Positions 7,406 to 15,296 of a DNA stretch of 36,733 nucleotides are shown in pieces. The notes under the pieces are model-generated. The model did not search any database. It saw only the letters and a list, made by a program, of their open reading frames with translations, and had not been told where the DNA came from. A program made the translations under genes and the position numbers. Position 1 is the first letter of the stretch. Each line of letters opens with the position of its first letter. The stretch is from an uncultured Clostridia bacterium (lineage in GTDB: Bacteria > Bacillota > Clostridia > Christensenellales > UBA1242), in assembly GCA_944376845.1 (NCBI GenBank), contig CALWDZ010000012.1, forward strand, positions 1-36,733. Reading direction: 5' to 3'.

Positions 7406-9046
7406 ATGAAAAATGTTTTTATTGGTGGCGCATGGCCATACGCAAATAATTCAATGCACATAGGGCACCTAGCAGCGCTTCTTCCAGGTGATGTTCTTGC
7501 GCGTTATTTTAGAATGGACGGAAAAAATGTAATCTATGTTTCGGGCTCAGATTGTCATGGAACGCCAATTACACAAAGGGCACAAAGTTTGGGCGTATCC
7601 CCAGAATATATTGCAAAACATTATCATGAAGAGTTCTCAAAAAATTTTAATGACCTTTTTTTCACATATGATATTTACTCGAACACCATGACTTTAAAAC
7701 ACAAAACAAATGTTCAAAATATTTTAAAAGAAATAAACGAAAAAGGTTTTTTGTTTGAAAAAACCGAACTTAATGACTATTGCCCAAAATGTCAAAAGTT
7801 TGTTGTAGATAGAGAGATAAAAGGTATTTGTCCAGTTTGTGGAAGTGAAGCAAACGGAGACCAATGTGATAAATGTTTAACATCACTTACTCCAGAAATG
7901 CTTAAAGATAAAACTTGTAAGATATGTGGTACCAAAACAATTTTAAAAGAAGATACCAACCTTTATTTTAAATTGTCAGCATTTGAAGATATTATCAAAA
8001 CTTATCTTGATAAAAATAAGCAAAGTTGGCGACCAACAGCAATAAACGAAACTCAAAAATATTTAAATCAAGGTTTAGTTGATAGAGCAATTACTCGTGC
8101 CCTTGATTGGGGTATTGAACTTCCTTTTGATGGATATAAAGATAAACGTGTTTATGTTTGGATAGATGCTGTTCTTGGCTATTTGACAACATGCGAAATG
8201 GCTTGTGAAGAGAAAGGTATTGAATTTCCTGAGTTTTTGAAATCAAATGATACTATTTCTTACTATGTGCATGGAAAAGATAATATAGTTTTTCATACAA
8301 TAATTTTGCCTGCATTACTTGACGCCATAGATGAAAACCTTAATAAGCCACAAAAAATAGTATCTTGTGAATATGTAAATTTGAATAATGACAAAATGAG
8401 TAAGAGTAAAGGAAATCTTATAACGGTCAATACACTACTTTCAAACTTTGATCCAGATAGTATTAGATATTTCTTTATATTCAATAATCCAGAAAGAAAA
8501 GACTGTTCGTTTAGTTTGGAAGATTTTGTACTTATTCATAACAAGCATATTGTTGGCGGATTTGGAAACTTTGCTAATCGTAATTTGGCATTTTTGGAAA
8601 AAAAGTTTGAAGGTAAATTGCCAAAGGTTAATTTAGATGAAAGTATAGTTAAATATGTAACAAATACTTATACAGAAATAGGAAAACTTTTTGAAGCAGG
8701 AGAACTTAAAACCGCTTGTACAAAGTTGTATGACTATATTCAGTTTGCAAATAAATATTATGATACAAATACTCCATGGACATTTGCAAAGACCGATAAA
8801 GATAAGTTTGATGAAATAACGTCAAATTGTCTATATCTTATGGCGAATATGTCTAATCTTTATAGCCCCATAATGCCAAAAGGTTGTCAAAAATTAAAAG
8901 ACATTTTAGGTGTCAAAGAAAACGATTGGAAGCCAGTTTGTTATGATGAAAGCGTAACGATAGAAAATGTACAAGTTTTATATCAACGTCTAAAATTGGA
9001 AGACATAGATATGTCAAAAGGGGCAAAAGATACATTAAATATTTAA
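7406..9046 (+). CDS. metG: Methionyl-tRNA synthetase
   Basis: MetRS charges initiator and elongator tRNA-Met. The class I HIGH motif is HIGH at residues 18-21 and KMSKS at 330-334. The connective domain keeps four CxxC pairs (Cys126/129, 142/145, 154/157, 171/174), that is the two-zinc E. coli type. The 546-residue protein stops after the anticodon-binding helical domain and lacks the C-terminal EMAP/Trbp111-like tRNA-binding domain many bacterial MetRSs carry. The ATG at 7406 has GGAG five bases upstream; an earlier in-frame ATG at 7373 would add 11 residues unlike the family start (KNVFIGGAWPYANN). No T-box leader is visible. Confidence 0.93.
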   Translation: MKNVFIGGAWPYANNSMHIGHLAALLPGDVLARYFRMDGKNVIYVSGSDCHGTPITQRAQSLGVSPEYIAKHYHEEFSKNFNDLFFTYDIYSNTMTLKHKTNVQNILKEINEKGFLFEKTELNDYCPKCQKFVVDREIKGICPVCGSEANGDQCDKCLTSLTPEMLKDKTCKICGTKTILKEDTNLYFKLSAFEDIIKTYLDKNKQSWRPTAINETQKYLNQGLVDRAITRALDWGIELPFDGYKDKRVYVWIDAVLGYLTTCEMACEEKGIEFPEFLKSNDTISYYVHGKDNIVFHTIILPALLDAIDENLNKPQKIVSCEYVNLNNDKMSKSKGNLITVNTLLSNFDPDSIRYFFIFNNPERKDCSFSLEDFVLIHNKHIVGGFGNFANRNLAFLEKKFEGKLPKVNLDESIVKYVTNTYTEIGKLFEAGELKTACTKLYDYIQFANKYYDTNTPWTFAKTDKDKFDEITSNCLYLMANMSNLYSPIMPKGCQKLKDILGVKENDWKPVCYDESVTIENVQVLYQRLKLEDIDMSKGAKDTLNI

Positions 9047-9064
9047 ACAGGTTTAATAGCCTGT
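9046..9064. repeat. Left copy of a duplicated terminator hairpin
   Basis: AACAGGTTTAATAGCCTGT lies right at the metG stop codon. It matches the sequence at 9181-9199 at 17 of 19 positions. The two copies flank the palindromic repeat at 9066-9162, as if the terminator stem had been duplicated around an insertion. Confidence 0.6.
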
Positions 9065-9065
9065 C

Positions 9066-9162
9066 AGACTGTCTAAAAACGGCGTGACCGAAAAAATTGA
9101 AAATTTTTTCTTTCTTTGTTAACTGCTTTGCGAGCCTCGCCTCACTTGTTTTTCGGCAGTCT
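9066..9162. repeat. Palindromic interspersed repeat, short copy (97 bp)
   Basis: Same element as 666-813, same orientation: AGACTGTCTAAAAAC (9066-9080) to GTTTTTCGGCAGTCT (9148-9162), with the shared interior GGCGTGACCGAAAAAATTG and GCGAGCCTCGCCTCACTTG. It lacks about 50 bp, the internal inverted repeat present in the long copy. Similarity continues a few bases past the right end (ACTTAATTT). Confidence 0.78.
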
Positions 9163-9180
9163 ACTTAATTTTCTACAGTC

Positions 9181-9204
9181 AACAGGTTCAATGGCCTGTT
9201 TTTT
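9181..9204 (+). terminator. Intrinsic terminator, right copy
   Basis: AACAGG (9181-9186) pairs with CCTGTT (9195-9200), followed by a T run to 9204. It probably ends metG transcription; the paired copy at 9046-9064 lacks the T run. Confidence 0.55.
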
Positions 9205-9242
9205 ATTGCGAAAATGTGCATTTTTGTGTTAATATACTGAGT

Positions 9243-10481
9243 ATGTTAGTTGATATTATCAGATATGGAAATAATGGTGAAGGAATTGCTCAAAAAGACG
9301 GCAAAGTTATTTTTGTACCCGAGGCACTTGTAGGTGAAAGTGTAGATATCTCTATTGAAAAAGATTATGCAAAGTATAGCATCTCAAAACTAAACAAAAT
9401 AATAAAACTAAGTCAAAATAGGGCAAACCCACCTTGTCCATATTTTAATGTATGTGGTGGTTGTCAATTGCAACATGCAAAATATCAAGAGCAACTAAAA
9501 ATAAAATCATTAAAAATCAGTGGAAATTTAAAAAAATATGCCAATTTTGATGGTGTTTGTGAAATAAAACCAAGTTTTCATAAGTATAACTACAGAAATC
9601 ATATGCGTTTTGCAGTTGTTAATAAAAAACTATGCTTGCATAAAAACAAAAGTGAAAAATGTATAGAAATTGATTATTGTCATATAGCGTGTGATGCAAT
9701 AAATTTATGTATTCAACCTATCAATAATTTTTTGTCATCTCAAAATATTGACATTGTTGAAGTGGATATAAAAGCAATAAAAGAGCAAGTACTTATAACT
9801 TTTATTGCAAAAAATGATGCCTTAAATTTAAATGTAAAGTCTTTAGAAAACCATTTGAGTCCGTTCTTTGCTTTTGGATTTTATTTATATATTAGGAAAA
9901 CTAAAAATTTAAAACATTTAGGCGGTTTTAAAAAAATTGAGTATAAAAATAGCCTTATCACTTATATAAGACCACTCAGTTTTTTGCAGATAAATAATGA
10001 AGTTGCAAATATGTTGTATAATGATGTTTGTGAACTTGTTAAAGATGAGATTGTTGTTGATGCTTTTTCCGGTCGAGGACTTTTAACATGCCTTTTGGCT
10101 CAAAGGGCAAAGAAAGTGTTTGGCATTGAAATAGAAAAATCTTCTGTATTAGATGCAATTGATATGCAAAAACAAAACAATATTCAAAATGTAGAATTTA
10201 TTTTAGGCGATGCAAATAAAGTTTTGACACAATTAAACAAAAATATTGATTGTCTTGTGCTTGATCCTCCTAGGGCAGGCATACAAAATGAAATGATTTT
10301 TTCAATACTAAAAATGCTTCCAAAAAAGATTATTTATATCTCTTGTGCATCTAACACTCTTGCTCGAGATTTAAAATTATTTTTGAATAAATATTCAATA
10401 AAGAGTGTTCAGGGATATGATATGTTTCCTGAAACTGATGAGGTGGAAACAGTGGTATTATTGGAGAAAATAGATGAATAA
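9243..10481 (+). CDS. RlmD/TrmA-family RNA (uracil-5-)-methyltransferase
   Basis: These enzymes use S-adenosylmethionine to methylate C5 of uridine in 23S rRNA or tRNA. The 412-residue protein has a TRAM-like RNA-binding domain (1-55). Iron-sulfur cysteines are CPYFNVCGGC (Cys65, Cys71, Cys74) with a fourth at Cys146 or Cys150. The SAM-binding motif is DAFSGRGLLTCLLAQ, followed by the DPPRAG motif (341-346) and the catalytic-Cys motif ISCASNTLARD (Cys368). Target specificity (m5U747, m5U1939 or tRNA m5U54) cannot be told. The ATG at 9243 lacks a ribosome site, and a TATACT lies four bases upstream of it; a GTG at 9216 is the alternative. A small ORF overlaps its end. Confidence 0.88.
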   Translation: MLVDIIRYGNNGEGIAQKDGKVIFVPEALVGESVDISIEKDYAKYSISKLNKIIKLSQNRANPPCPYFNVCGGCQLQHAKYQEQLKIKSLKISGNLKKYANFDGVCEIKPSFHKYNYRNHMRFAVVNKKLCLHKNKSEKCIEIDYCHIACDAINLCIQPINNFLSSQNIDIVEVDIKAIKEQVLITFIAKNDALNLNVKSLENHLSPFFAFGFYLYIRKTKNLKHLGGFKKIEYKNSLITYIRPLSFLQINNEVANMLYNDVCELVKDEIVVDAFSGRGLLTCLLAQRAKKVFGIEIEKSSVLDAIDMQKQNNIQNVEFILGDANKVLTQLNKNIDCLVLDPPRAGIQNEMIFSILKMLPKKIIYISCASNTLARDLKLFLNKYSIKSVQGYDMFPETDEVETVVLLEKIDE

Positions 10482-10584
10482 AGTTAAAAATAACAAAAAA
10501 GTTAATCAAAAATTTAAACAAAATTACTTTTCCTACTATGATGATGTAAAAGATTTCAGTAAGGGATACAAAGAAGATTGGTAA
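10474..10584 (+). CDS. 36-residue small protein ORF
   Basis: An ATG at 10474 has a GGAG ribosome site seven bases upstream and overlaps the methyltransferase stop by 8 bp, a typical translational-coupling layout. The product begins MNKVKNNKKVNQKFK and ends with an aromatic/acidic half (NYFSYYDDVKDFSKGYKEDW). The first half is very basic, so nucleic-acid or ribosome contact is conceivable but unproven. No family was recognised. It is too short to be certain it is translated. Confidence 0.5.
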   Translation: MNKVKNNKKVNQKFKQNYFSYYDDVKDFSKGYKEDW

Positions 10585-10600
10585 ATAATTATAAATAAAT

Positions 10601-10616
10601 TTGCATAATTATGCAA
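10601..10616. promoter_or_regulatory. Perfect 16-bp palindrome before tcdA
   Basis: TTGCATAATTATGCAA is a perfect palindrome ending 16 bp before the tcdA ATG and 7 bp before its AAAGGAAGG ribosome site. It may be an operator; an AT-rich palindrome can also arise by chance. Confidence 0.35.
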
Positions 10617-10632
10617 TAAATAAAGGAAGGAA

Positions 10633-11319
10633 ATGAAATCATTTGAAAAACTTATAAATTTACTAGGTGTAGATAAATTTAAAAAATTACAACATTGTAA
10701 TGTGCTAATATTCGGTATTGGCGGTGTTGGCGGTTATGTTGTTGAAGCACTCGCAAGGTGTGGTATCAACAATTTAACACTTGTAGATTTTGATAAAGTT
10801 GACGGCAGTAATATCAACCGTCAAATTATTGCTTTAAATAGTACTCTTGACAAGTTTAAAGTTGATGTCATGAAAGATAGGATAAAAGATATAAATCCAA
10901 GTTGTAATGTTCAAACCATATGTAAAAAAATTGATTCAACAAATATAAATGAAATAAACTTTAAAAAATTTGATTTTGTTGTTGATGCAATAGATATGGT
11001 TACATCAAAACTTGCCATAATCAAAAAAGCATATGAAAACCATGTTGATATTATTTCTTGTATGGGAACGGGAAATAAATTGGATGTTACAAAATTAAAA
11101 ATTGACGATATTGAACATACTTCTGTATGCCCGTTAGCACGTGTTATGCGAAAACTTTTGAAACAAGAAAATATCAAAAATGTAAAAGTAGTTTATTCAA
11201 CAGAAAAACCTAGTGCTTATGCTATTGAACGCAAACCTCAAAGTGCGATTTTTGTTCCAGCGGTTGCGGGTATTATGATAGCAAATTATATTTTTAAAGT
11301 ACTTTTGGAGAAATTATGA
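10633..11319 (+). CDS. tcdA: tRNA threonylcarbamoyladenosine dehydratase (ThiF/HesA family)
   Basis: TcdA converts t6A at position 37 of ANN-decoding tRNAs to the cyclic form ct6A using ATP, by an E1-like adenylation. The 228-residue protein has the ATP-binding GIGGVGG (28-34), the SNINRQ motif (59-64) and the acidic VVDAIDMVTSK stretch. The family's CMGTGNKLD sequence follows near residue 139. E. coli TcdA is about 268 residues; this one lacks the distal C-terminus, which is common in Firmicutes. A strong ribosome site (AAAGGAAGG) precedes the ATG. It overlaps ttcA by 4 bp, so the two tRNA-modification genes are co-translated. Confidence 0.88.
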   Translation: MKSFEKLINLLGVDKFKKLQHCNVLIFGIGGVGGYVVEALARCGINNLTLVDFDKVDGSNINRQIIALNSTLDKFKVDVMKDRIKDINPSCNVQTICKKIDSTNINEINFKKFDFVVDAIDMVTSKLAIIKKAYENHVDIISCMGTGNKLDVTKLKIDDIEHTSVCPLARVMRKLLKQENIKNVKVVYSTEKPSAYAIERKPQSAIFVPAVAGIMIANYIFKVLLEKL

Positions 11320-12128
11320 AAAATGATGAAATTATGCACAGTATAACCAAAAAATTCAAAAAAACTATATATAAAAGATTTGTCCACGCAGTTGATGAAT
11401 ATAAACTTATAGAAGAAGGCGATAAAATAGCGGTTTGTATTTCTGGGGGTAAGGACAGTTTTTTGCTAGCAAAATGTATGCAAGTCTTAAAAATTCATTG
11501 GAATAAACAATTTGAAATAAAATTTATTTGTATGGACCCAGGGTATTTACCACAAAATAGAAAACTTATAGAAGAAAATGCAAAAAATATGGATATAGAC
11601 ATACAAATTTTTGAAAGCCCTATATTTGATGTGGTTAGCACTATTGAAAAATCACCATGCTATCTTTGTGCAAGAATGCGACGTGGTTATTTGTATGAAT
11701 ATGCAAAAAAATTAGGCTGTAATAAAATTGCCCTTGGGCATCATTTTGATGATGCAATTGAAACAACACTTCTTAGTATGTTTTATGGCGGACAGTTCAA
11801 GACGATGATGCCAAAACTCAAAAGTACAAGCCATGAGAGAATGGAACTCATTCGTCCATTGTATATGGTTCGTGAAGAAGATATTATTCATTGGACAAAT
11901 TATAACAACCTTAAATTTTTAAATTGTGCATGCAAATTAACAGAAGGAGTGAGCGTAGGTAAATTAAGTTCAAAACGTAAAGAGATAAAAGACCTTATAA
12001 AATCTTTGAAGCAAACTATTCCAGGGGTTGATAATAACATTTTTAAAAGCCTTGGCAGTGTTTGTTTGGACACCGTAATTGGTTACAATAAAGGTGACAA
12101 GCATTATAGTTTTTTGGATGAATATTAA
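11316..12128 (+). CDS. ttcA: TtcA-family tRNA thiolation protein (PP-loop ATPase)
   Basis: TtcA adds sulfur to cytidine 32 of tRNA, using ATP and an Fe-S cluster. The PP-loop motif SGGKDS is at residues 43-48. The Fe-S cysteines are CYLC (115, 118), followed by the family sequence ARMRRGYLYEYAKKLG. GHHFDDAIET and FYGG follow; the third ligand is one of Cys204/Cys206 in NCAC. All match TtcA order. The 270-residue length fits. The ATGA overlap with tcdA and a GGAG site eight bases upstream support the start. Its stop overlaps the convergent TetR gene by 4 bp. A related TtuA/TtcA-like thiolase with another target nucleotide is possible. Confidence 0.85.
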   Translation: MKNDEIMHSITKKFKKTIYKRFVHAVDEYKLIEEGDKIAVCISGGKDSFLLAKCMQVLKIHWNKQFEIKFICMDPGYLPQNRKLIEENAKNMDIDIQIFESPIFDVVSTIEKSPCYLCARMRRGYLYEYAKKLGCNKIALGHHFDDAIETTLLSMFYGGQFKTMMPKLKSTSHERMELIRPLYMVREEDIIHWTNYNNLKFLNCACKLTEGVSVGKLSSKRKEIKDLIKSLKQTIPGVDNNIFKSLGSVCLDTVIGYNKGDKHYSFLDEY

Positions 12129-12649
12129 AAATCTAAACCAAATTTTTCATATAAATAATTATTTAAAATATCGTTAAGCATTTCAAGTTTTTCTTCTTCA
12201 GTACCTTTATTTTCAAACAATATATGTGAAGCACCATAAATGAAGAAAGATATGTATAATTGCTTTTTTGTTGTGTTTATTGTGCTTTTGTATTCGTCAA
12301 AAAGTTTCTTTTCACACTTTTTTATAAGAACATCATATCTATTGTCAAAGAGTGTAATTATTTCTTTACAGTTGAAAGAATTATACACTTGATAAATCAT
12401 TTGTTTCATATTTAGTAGTGCACCGCTGTATCTTGGAAGTATTTTAAATTTTTCTTCTATAATTTTGTTTTCAAGATAATCTGAAAGTGCATACACATCT
12501 GTAAAATAGTTGTAAAATGTTGTTTTGTTTATCATTGCCTTTTCGCATAAATTTTTAACCTTAATTTGCTCTAATTGCTTGGTTTCTTTTAACTCATAAA
12601 AGGCTTTTTCAATTGCTAATAAAGTTTTTTTAACTCGTAAATCCTGCAT
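12125..12649 (-). CDS. TetR/AcrR-family transcriptional regulator
   Basis: The N-terminal helix-turn-helix spans about residues 24-48 (VKNLCEKAMINKTTFYNYFTDVYALSD), the TetR signature; the rest is a helical ligand/dimer domain. At 174 residues it is slightly short. I chose the ATG at 12649 (MQDLRVKKT) because AGGAG lies eight bases upstream; longer in-frame starts lack a site. It is divergent from the ABC transporter genes with a 139-bp gap, so it most likely represses them, as is usual for this arrangement. Ligand unknown. Its end overlaps the ttcA stop by 4 bp. Confidence 0.85.
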   Translation of the reverse strand: MQDLRVKKTLLAIEKAFYELKETKQLEQIKVKNLCEKAMINKTTFYNYFTDVYALSDYLENKIIEEKFKILPRYSGALLNMKQMIYQVYNSFNCKEIITLFDNRYDVLIKKCEKKLFDEYKSTINTTKKQLYISFFIYGASHILFENKGTEEEKLEMLNDILNNYLYEKFGLDF

Positions 12650-12724
12650 GTTATTTTCTCCTTTTTCAACTATTTTTTTAAAAAGTAGCAAAACCAACAC
12701 ATAATAATAACTGTAGTTGTTTAA

Positions 12725-12754
12725 TTGACACAAGTTTGCTATATATAATATCAT
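12725..12754 (+). promoter_or_regulatory. Probable promoter of the ABC transporter operon
   Basis: TTGACA (12725-12730), 18-bp spacer, TATCAT (12749-12754). A better -10 (TATAAT, 12744-12749) is spaced only 13 bp. I saw no clear TetR palindrome. Confidence 0.45.
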
Positions 12755-12788
12755 AAATAAGTATCTATTGCAAGTTAAGGAGGAAATA

Positions 12789-13490
12789 ATGAGTTATTTA
12801 AAACTTGAACATGTGAAAAAAGTTTACACCTCTCAGGCAGGTAGTTATTTGGCTCTAGACGATATAAATTTTGAACTTGATAAAGGAAAGTTTGTTGTAA
12901 TTTTAGGCCCAAGTGGTGCGGGTAAAACTACACTTCTAAATCTTCTTGGTGGAATGGATAGCGCAACAGAAGGTGAAATTTTTGTAAATGACAAAGATAT
13001 TGCACACTATGATAAAAAACAACTTACGTTATACAGACGTCAAGATGTTGGTTTTGTGTTCCAATTTTATAATCTTATGCCAAATTTAACAGCACTTGAA
13101 AATGTCGAACTTGCTACAGAAATATGCAAAGACGCACTTGACCCAAAGAAAGTCCTTGAAGAAGTGGGGCTTGGTGAAAGATTAAAATATTTTCCAGCAC
13201 AATTAAGTGGCGGAGAGCAACAGCGTGTATCAATCGCTAGAGCAATTGCAAAAAATGCACAAATTTTACTTTGCGATGAACCAACAGGTGCACTTGATTA
13301 TAACACTGGAAAAACTGTTTTAAAACTTTTATATGAAGTGTCAAAATCACAAGATAAACTTGTGATAGTTGTCACACACAACCAGGCATTAAAAGATATG
13401 GCAGATGAAGTCATAAGCATTAAAAATGGGAAAATTGAAAGCATAGTTAAAAACGATAATCCAAAGCCTATTATGGAGATTGAGTGGTAA
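12789..13490 (+). CDS. ABC transporter ATP-binding protein (LolD/MacB type)
   Basis: The 233-residue nucleotide-binding subunit has all motifs: Walker A GPSGAGKTT (40-48), Q-loop FVFQFYNLMPNLTALENVE, ABC signature LSGGEQQR, Walker B ILLCDEPTGALD, and H-loop VTHN. The sequence after the Q-loop is typical of the LolD/MacB/BceA group that pairs with FtsX-like permeases. The ATG at 12789 follows AAGGAGG with a six-base gap. Its stop overlaps the permease ATG (TAATG). Together with the divergent TetR gene this looks like an inducible efflux or envelope-stress transporter; substrate unknown. Confidence 0.92.
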   Translation: MSYLKLEHVKKVYTSQAGSYLALDDINFELDKGKFVVILGPSGAGKTTLLNLLGGMDSATEGEIFVNDKDIAHYDKKQLTLYRRQDVGFVFQFYNLMPNLTALENVELATEICKDALDPKKVLEEVGLGERLKYFPAQLSGGEQQRVSIARAIAKNAQILLCDEPTGALDYNTGKTVLKLLYEVSKSQDKLVIVVTHNQALKDMADEVISIKNGKIESIVKNDNPKPIMEIEW

Positions 13491-15250
13491 TGAGAAAGTA
13501 TGATAAAACAACTTTTAGACTTTTCAAAAGTCAAATAACTCGATTCTTAACACTTGTTTTAATGTTATTTATAAGTGTTAGTTTTATGACTGGTATAGGT
13601 GAAAGTCAAAGTAAAATTCAAAGTTCGCTTACACAGTATTATCAAACTCAGAATATTCCAGATTTTATTATAAAAAGTAATATAGGAAATTTTACTGATG
13701 ATGATGTTGCAAACTATAAGCAACTATTTGGTGACGAAAATGTAATGCCATTATTTAATTTGGATATGCAAATTGGTGAAGACATATACAGAATTTACAA
13801 ATACGATTTGGAAAATTCCAAAATCAATGTTTTAGAAATTGTTGATGGGCATTATCCAACAAGTTCCAATGAAATAATGGTGGAAAGGGGAAAAGATGAG
13901 TTAAAAACCTATTCAGTTGGAGACGAAATAACTGTGTTTGGACTAAACTTTACAGTTTCAGGCATAGTTCAAAACCCGTTACTGATAAATAAATATGCCG
14001 AGCCAAGCAATATCTCGGGCGAAAGTCTAGATTATGTTGTCTATATCTCTCAATATACACAACTTCCTTTACCAAACACCGATGTATATATTTCTTTAGA
14101 AGATAGAAATCTTTTCAATCATTATTCAAATGATTATGAAGATTATATCAATAGCCAGACAGAACTTTTGGAAAATGAAAATACTACCGTGCTCACACTT
14201 TATGAAAACTATGGTCTATATTCTTTAAATGAGTATGCAATAAAAGTTGGGAATATAGGTGCTATATTTTCAATTTTCTTTATGCTAGTTACGGTACTTG
14301 TCGTATTTTCAACGATGACTCGTTTGTTTGATGAAGAACGTTCACAAATAGCATGCCTTAAAACTTTAGGTTATTCAAATGCAAGAATAATAAGCAAATA
14401 TGTGCTATTTGTTTTGCTTGCAACAATAATTGGTGGGCTTTTGGCGTTTGGAATTGGAACATGGCTTACAAATATATTGTACTCTACATTTAGTATTCAA
14501 TTTGTTATGCCACCAAGTATAGAAGGCGTTACTTTTATTAGGTATATAATAATAATTGCTGCTTATATTGTTTCTACATTATTAGTCACAATATTAACTG
14601 GTTTACATGTCACAAAAAACAACCCAGCAACATTACTTTTGCCTAAGTCACCAACTCCTGGAAGAAGGACTATTCTAGAAAAAATACCATTTATTTGGAA
14701 AAAACTTAGTTTTAAATATAAGTCTAGTTTTAGAAATGTGTTTTTGTTTCGCAGTAGATTTTTTATGACACTAATTTCAATAATTGGTGCAACTATTTTG
14801 GTTTTTGCGGGACTTGGACTACTTGATTGTGCTATTGCAGAGGGACAACTCGGCTCAATTATTTACATTTCAGTATTTCTTATTGTATTTGCAGCACTAC
14901 TTTGTGCACTTGTGATATACAATTTATCCAATATAAACATCAGTGAACGTAAGCGTGAGATAGCCACACTTATGGTGCTTGGTTATACAAATCGTGAAGT
15001 AACAGGATATATATTCCGTGAAATTTATATAATCAGTATAATGGCGGCAATACTTGGAGTACCTCTTGGTGTCGGTTTTGTTTATTTCTTGTTTAATTAT
15101 ATTTCTTTCGGAGCACTGTCTACAATAAATTGGTGGTCATATATTTTGGCACCAATTGCAACGGTATTCTTTACATTTATTTCAACTTTGCTTCTAAGGC
15201 GAAAAATTACAAAAACAGATATGAATGCTTCACTTAAATCGGTAGAATAA
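13490..15250 (+). CDS. FtsX-domain ABC transporter permease
   Basis: The 586-residue membrane protein has one N-terminal helix (about 15-37), then a large extracytoplasmic domain (about 38-250). A first FtsX core of three helices follows (about 255-375) with the cytoplasmic EERSQIACLKTLGYSNARI coupling motif. The second core includes SERKREIATLMVLGYTNREV. This two-FtsX-core plan is typical of macrolide, peptide or lipoprotein-type exporters in Firmicutes. I chose the ATG at 13490, which overlaps the ATPase stop by one base; a GTG two codons earlier is possible. The ATPase upstream is its partner. Confidence 0.88.
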   Translation: MRKYDKTTFRLFKSQITRFLTLVLMLFISVSFMTGIGESQSKIQSSLTQYYQTQNIPDFIIKSNIGNFTDDDVANYKQLFGDENVMPLFNLDMQIGEDIYRIYKYDLENSKINVLEIVDGHYPTSSNEIMVERGKDELKTYSVGDEITVFGLNFTVSGIVQNPLLINKYAEPSNISGESLDYVVYISQYTQLPLPNTDVYISLEDRNLFNHYSNDYEDYINSQTELLENENTTVLTLYENYGLYSLNEYAIKVGNIGAIFSIFFMLVTVLVVFSTMTRLFDEERSQIACLKTLGYSNARIISKYVLFVLLATIIGGLLAFGIGTWLTNILYSTFSIQFVMPPSIEGVTFIRYIIIIAAYIVSTLLVTILTGLHVTKNNPATLLLPKSPTPGRRTILEKIPFIWKKLSFKYKSSFRNVFLFRSRFFMTLISIIGATILVFAGLGLLDCAIAEGQLGSIIYISVFLIVFAALLCALVIYNLSNINISERKREIATLMVLGYTNREVTGYIFREIYIISIMAAILGVPLGVGFVYFLFNYISFGALSTINWWSYILAPIATVFFTFISTLLLRRKITKTDMNASLKSVE

Positions 15251-15251
15251 C

Positions 15252-15280
15252 TTGACATTTTTGAAATAGAAAGGTATACA
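15252..15280 (+). promoter_or_regulatory. Promoter of trpS
   Basis: TTGACA (15252-15257), 17-bp spacer, TATACA (15275-15280), one base after the permease stop. The leader is only about 10 nt, so no T-box or attenuator controls trpS here. Confidence 0.72.
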
Positions 15281-15296
15281 CTTTTTAGGAGACAAA

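Noticed and set aside
9206..9243. Leaderless promoter for the RlmD-like gene
   Set aside because: TATACT (9233-9238) is well placed, but the only -35-like word TTGCGA is spaced 21 bp, too far to claim a promoter.
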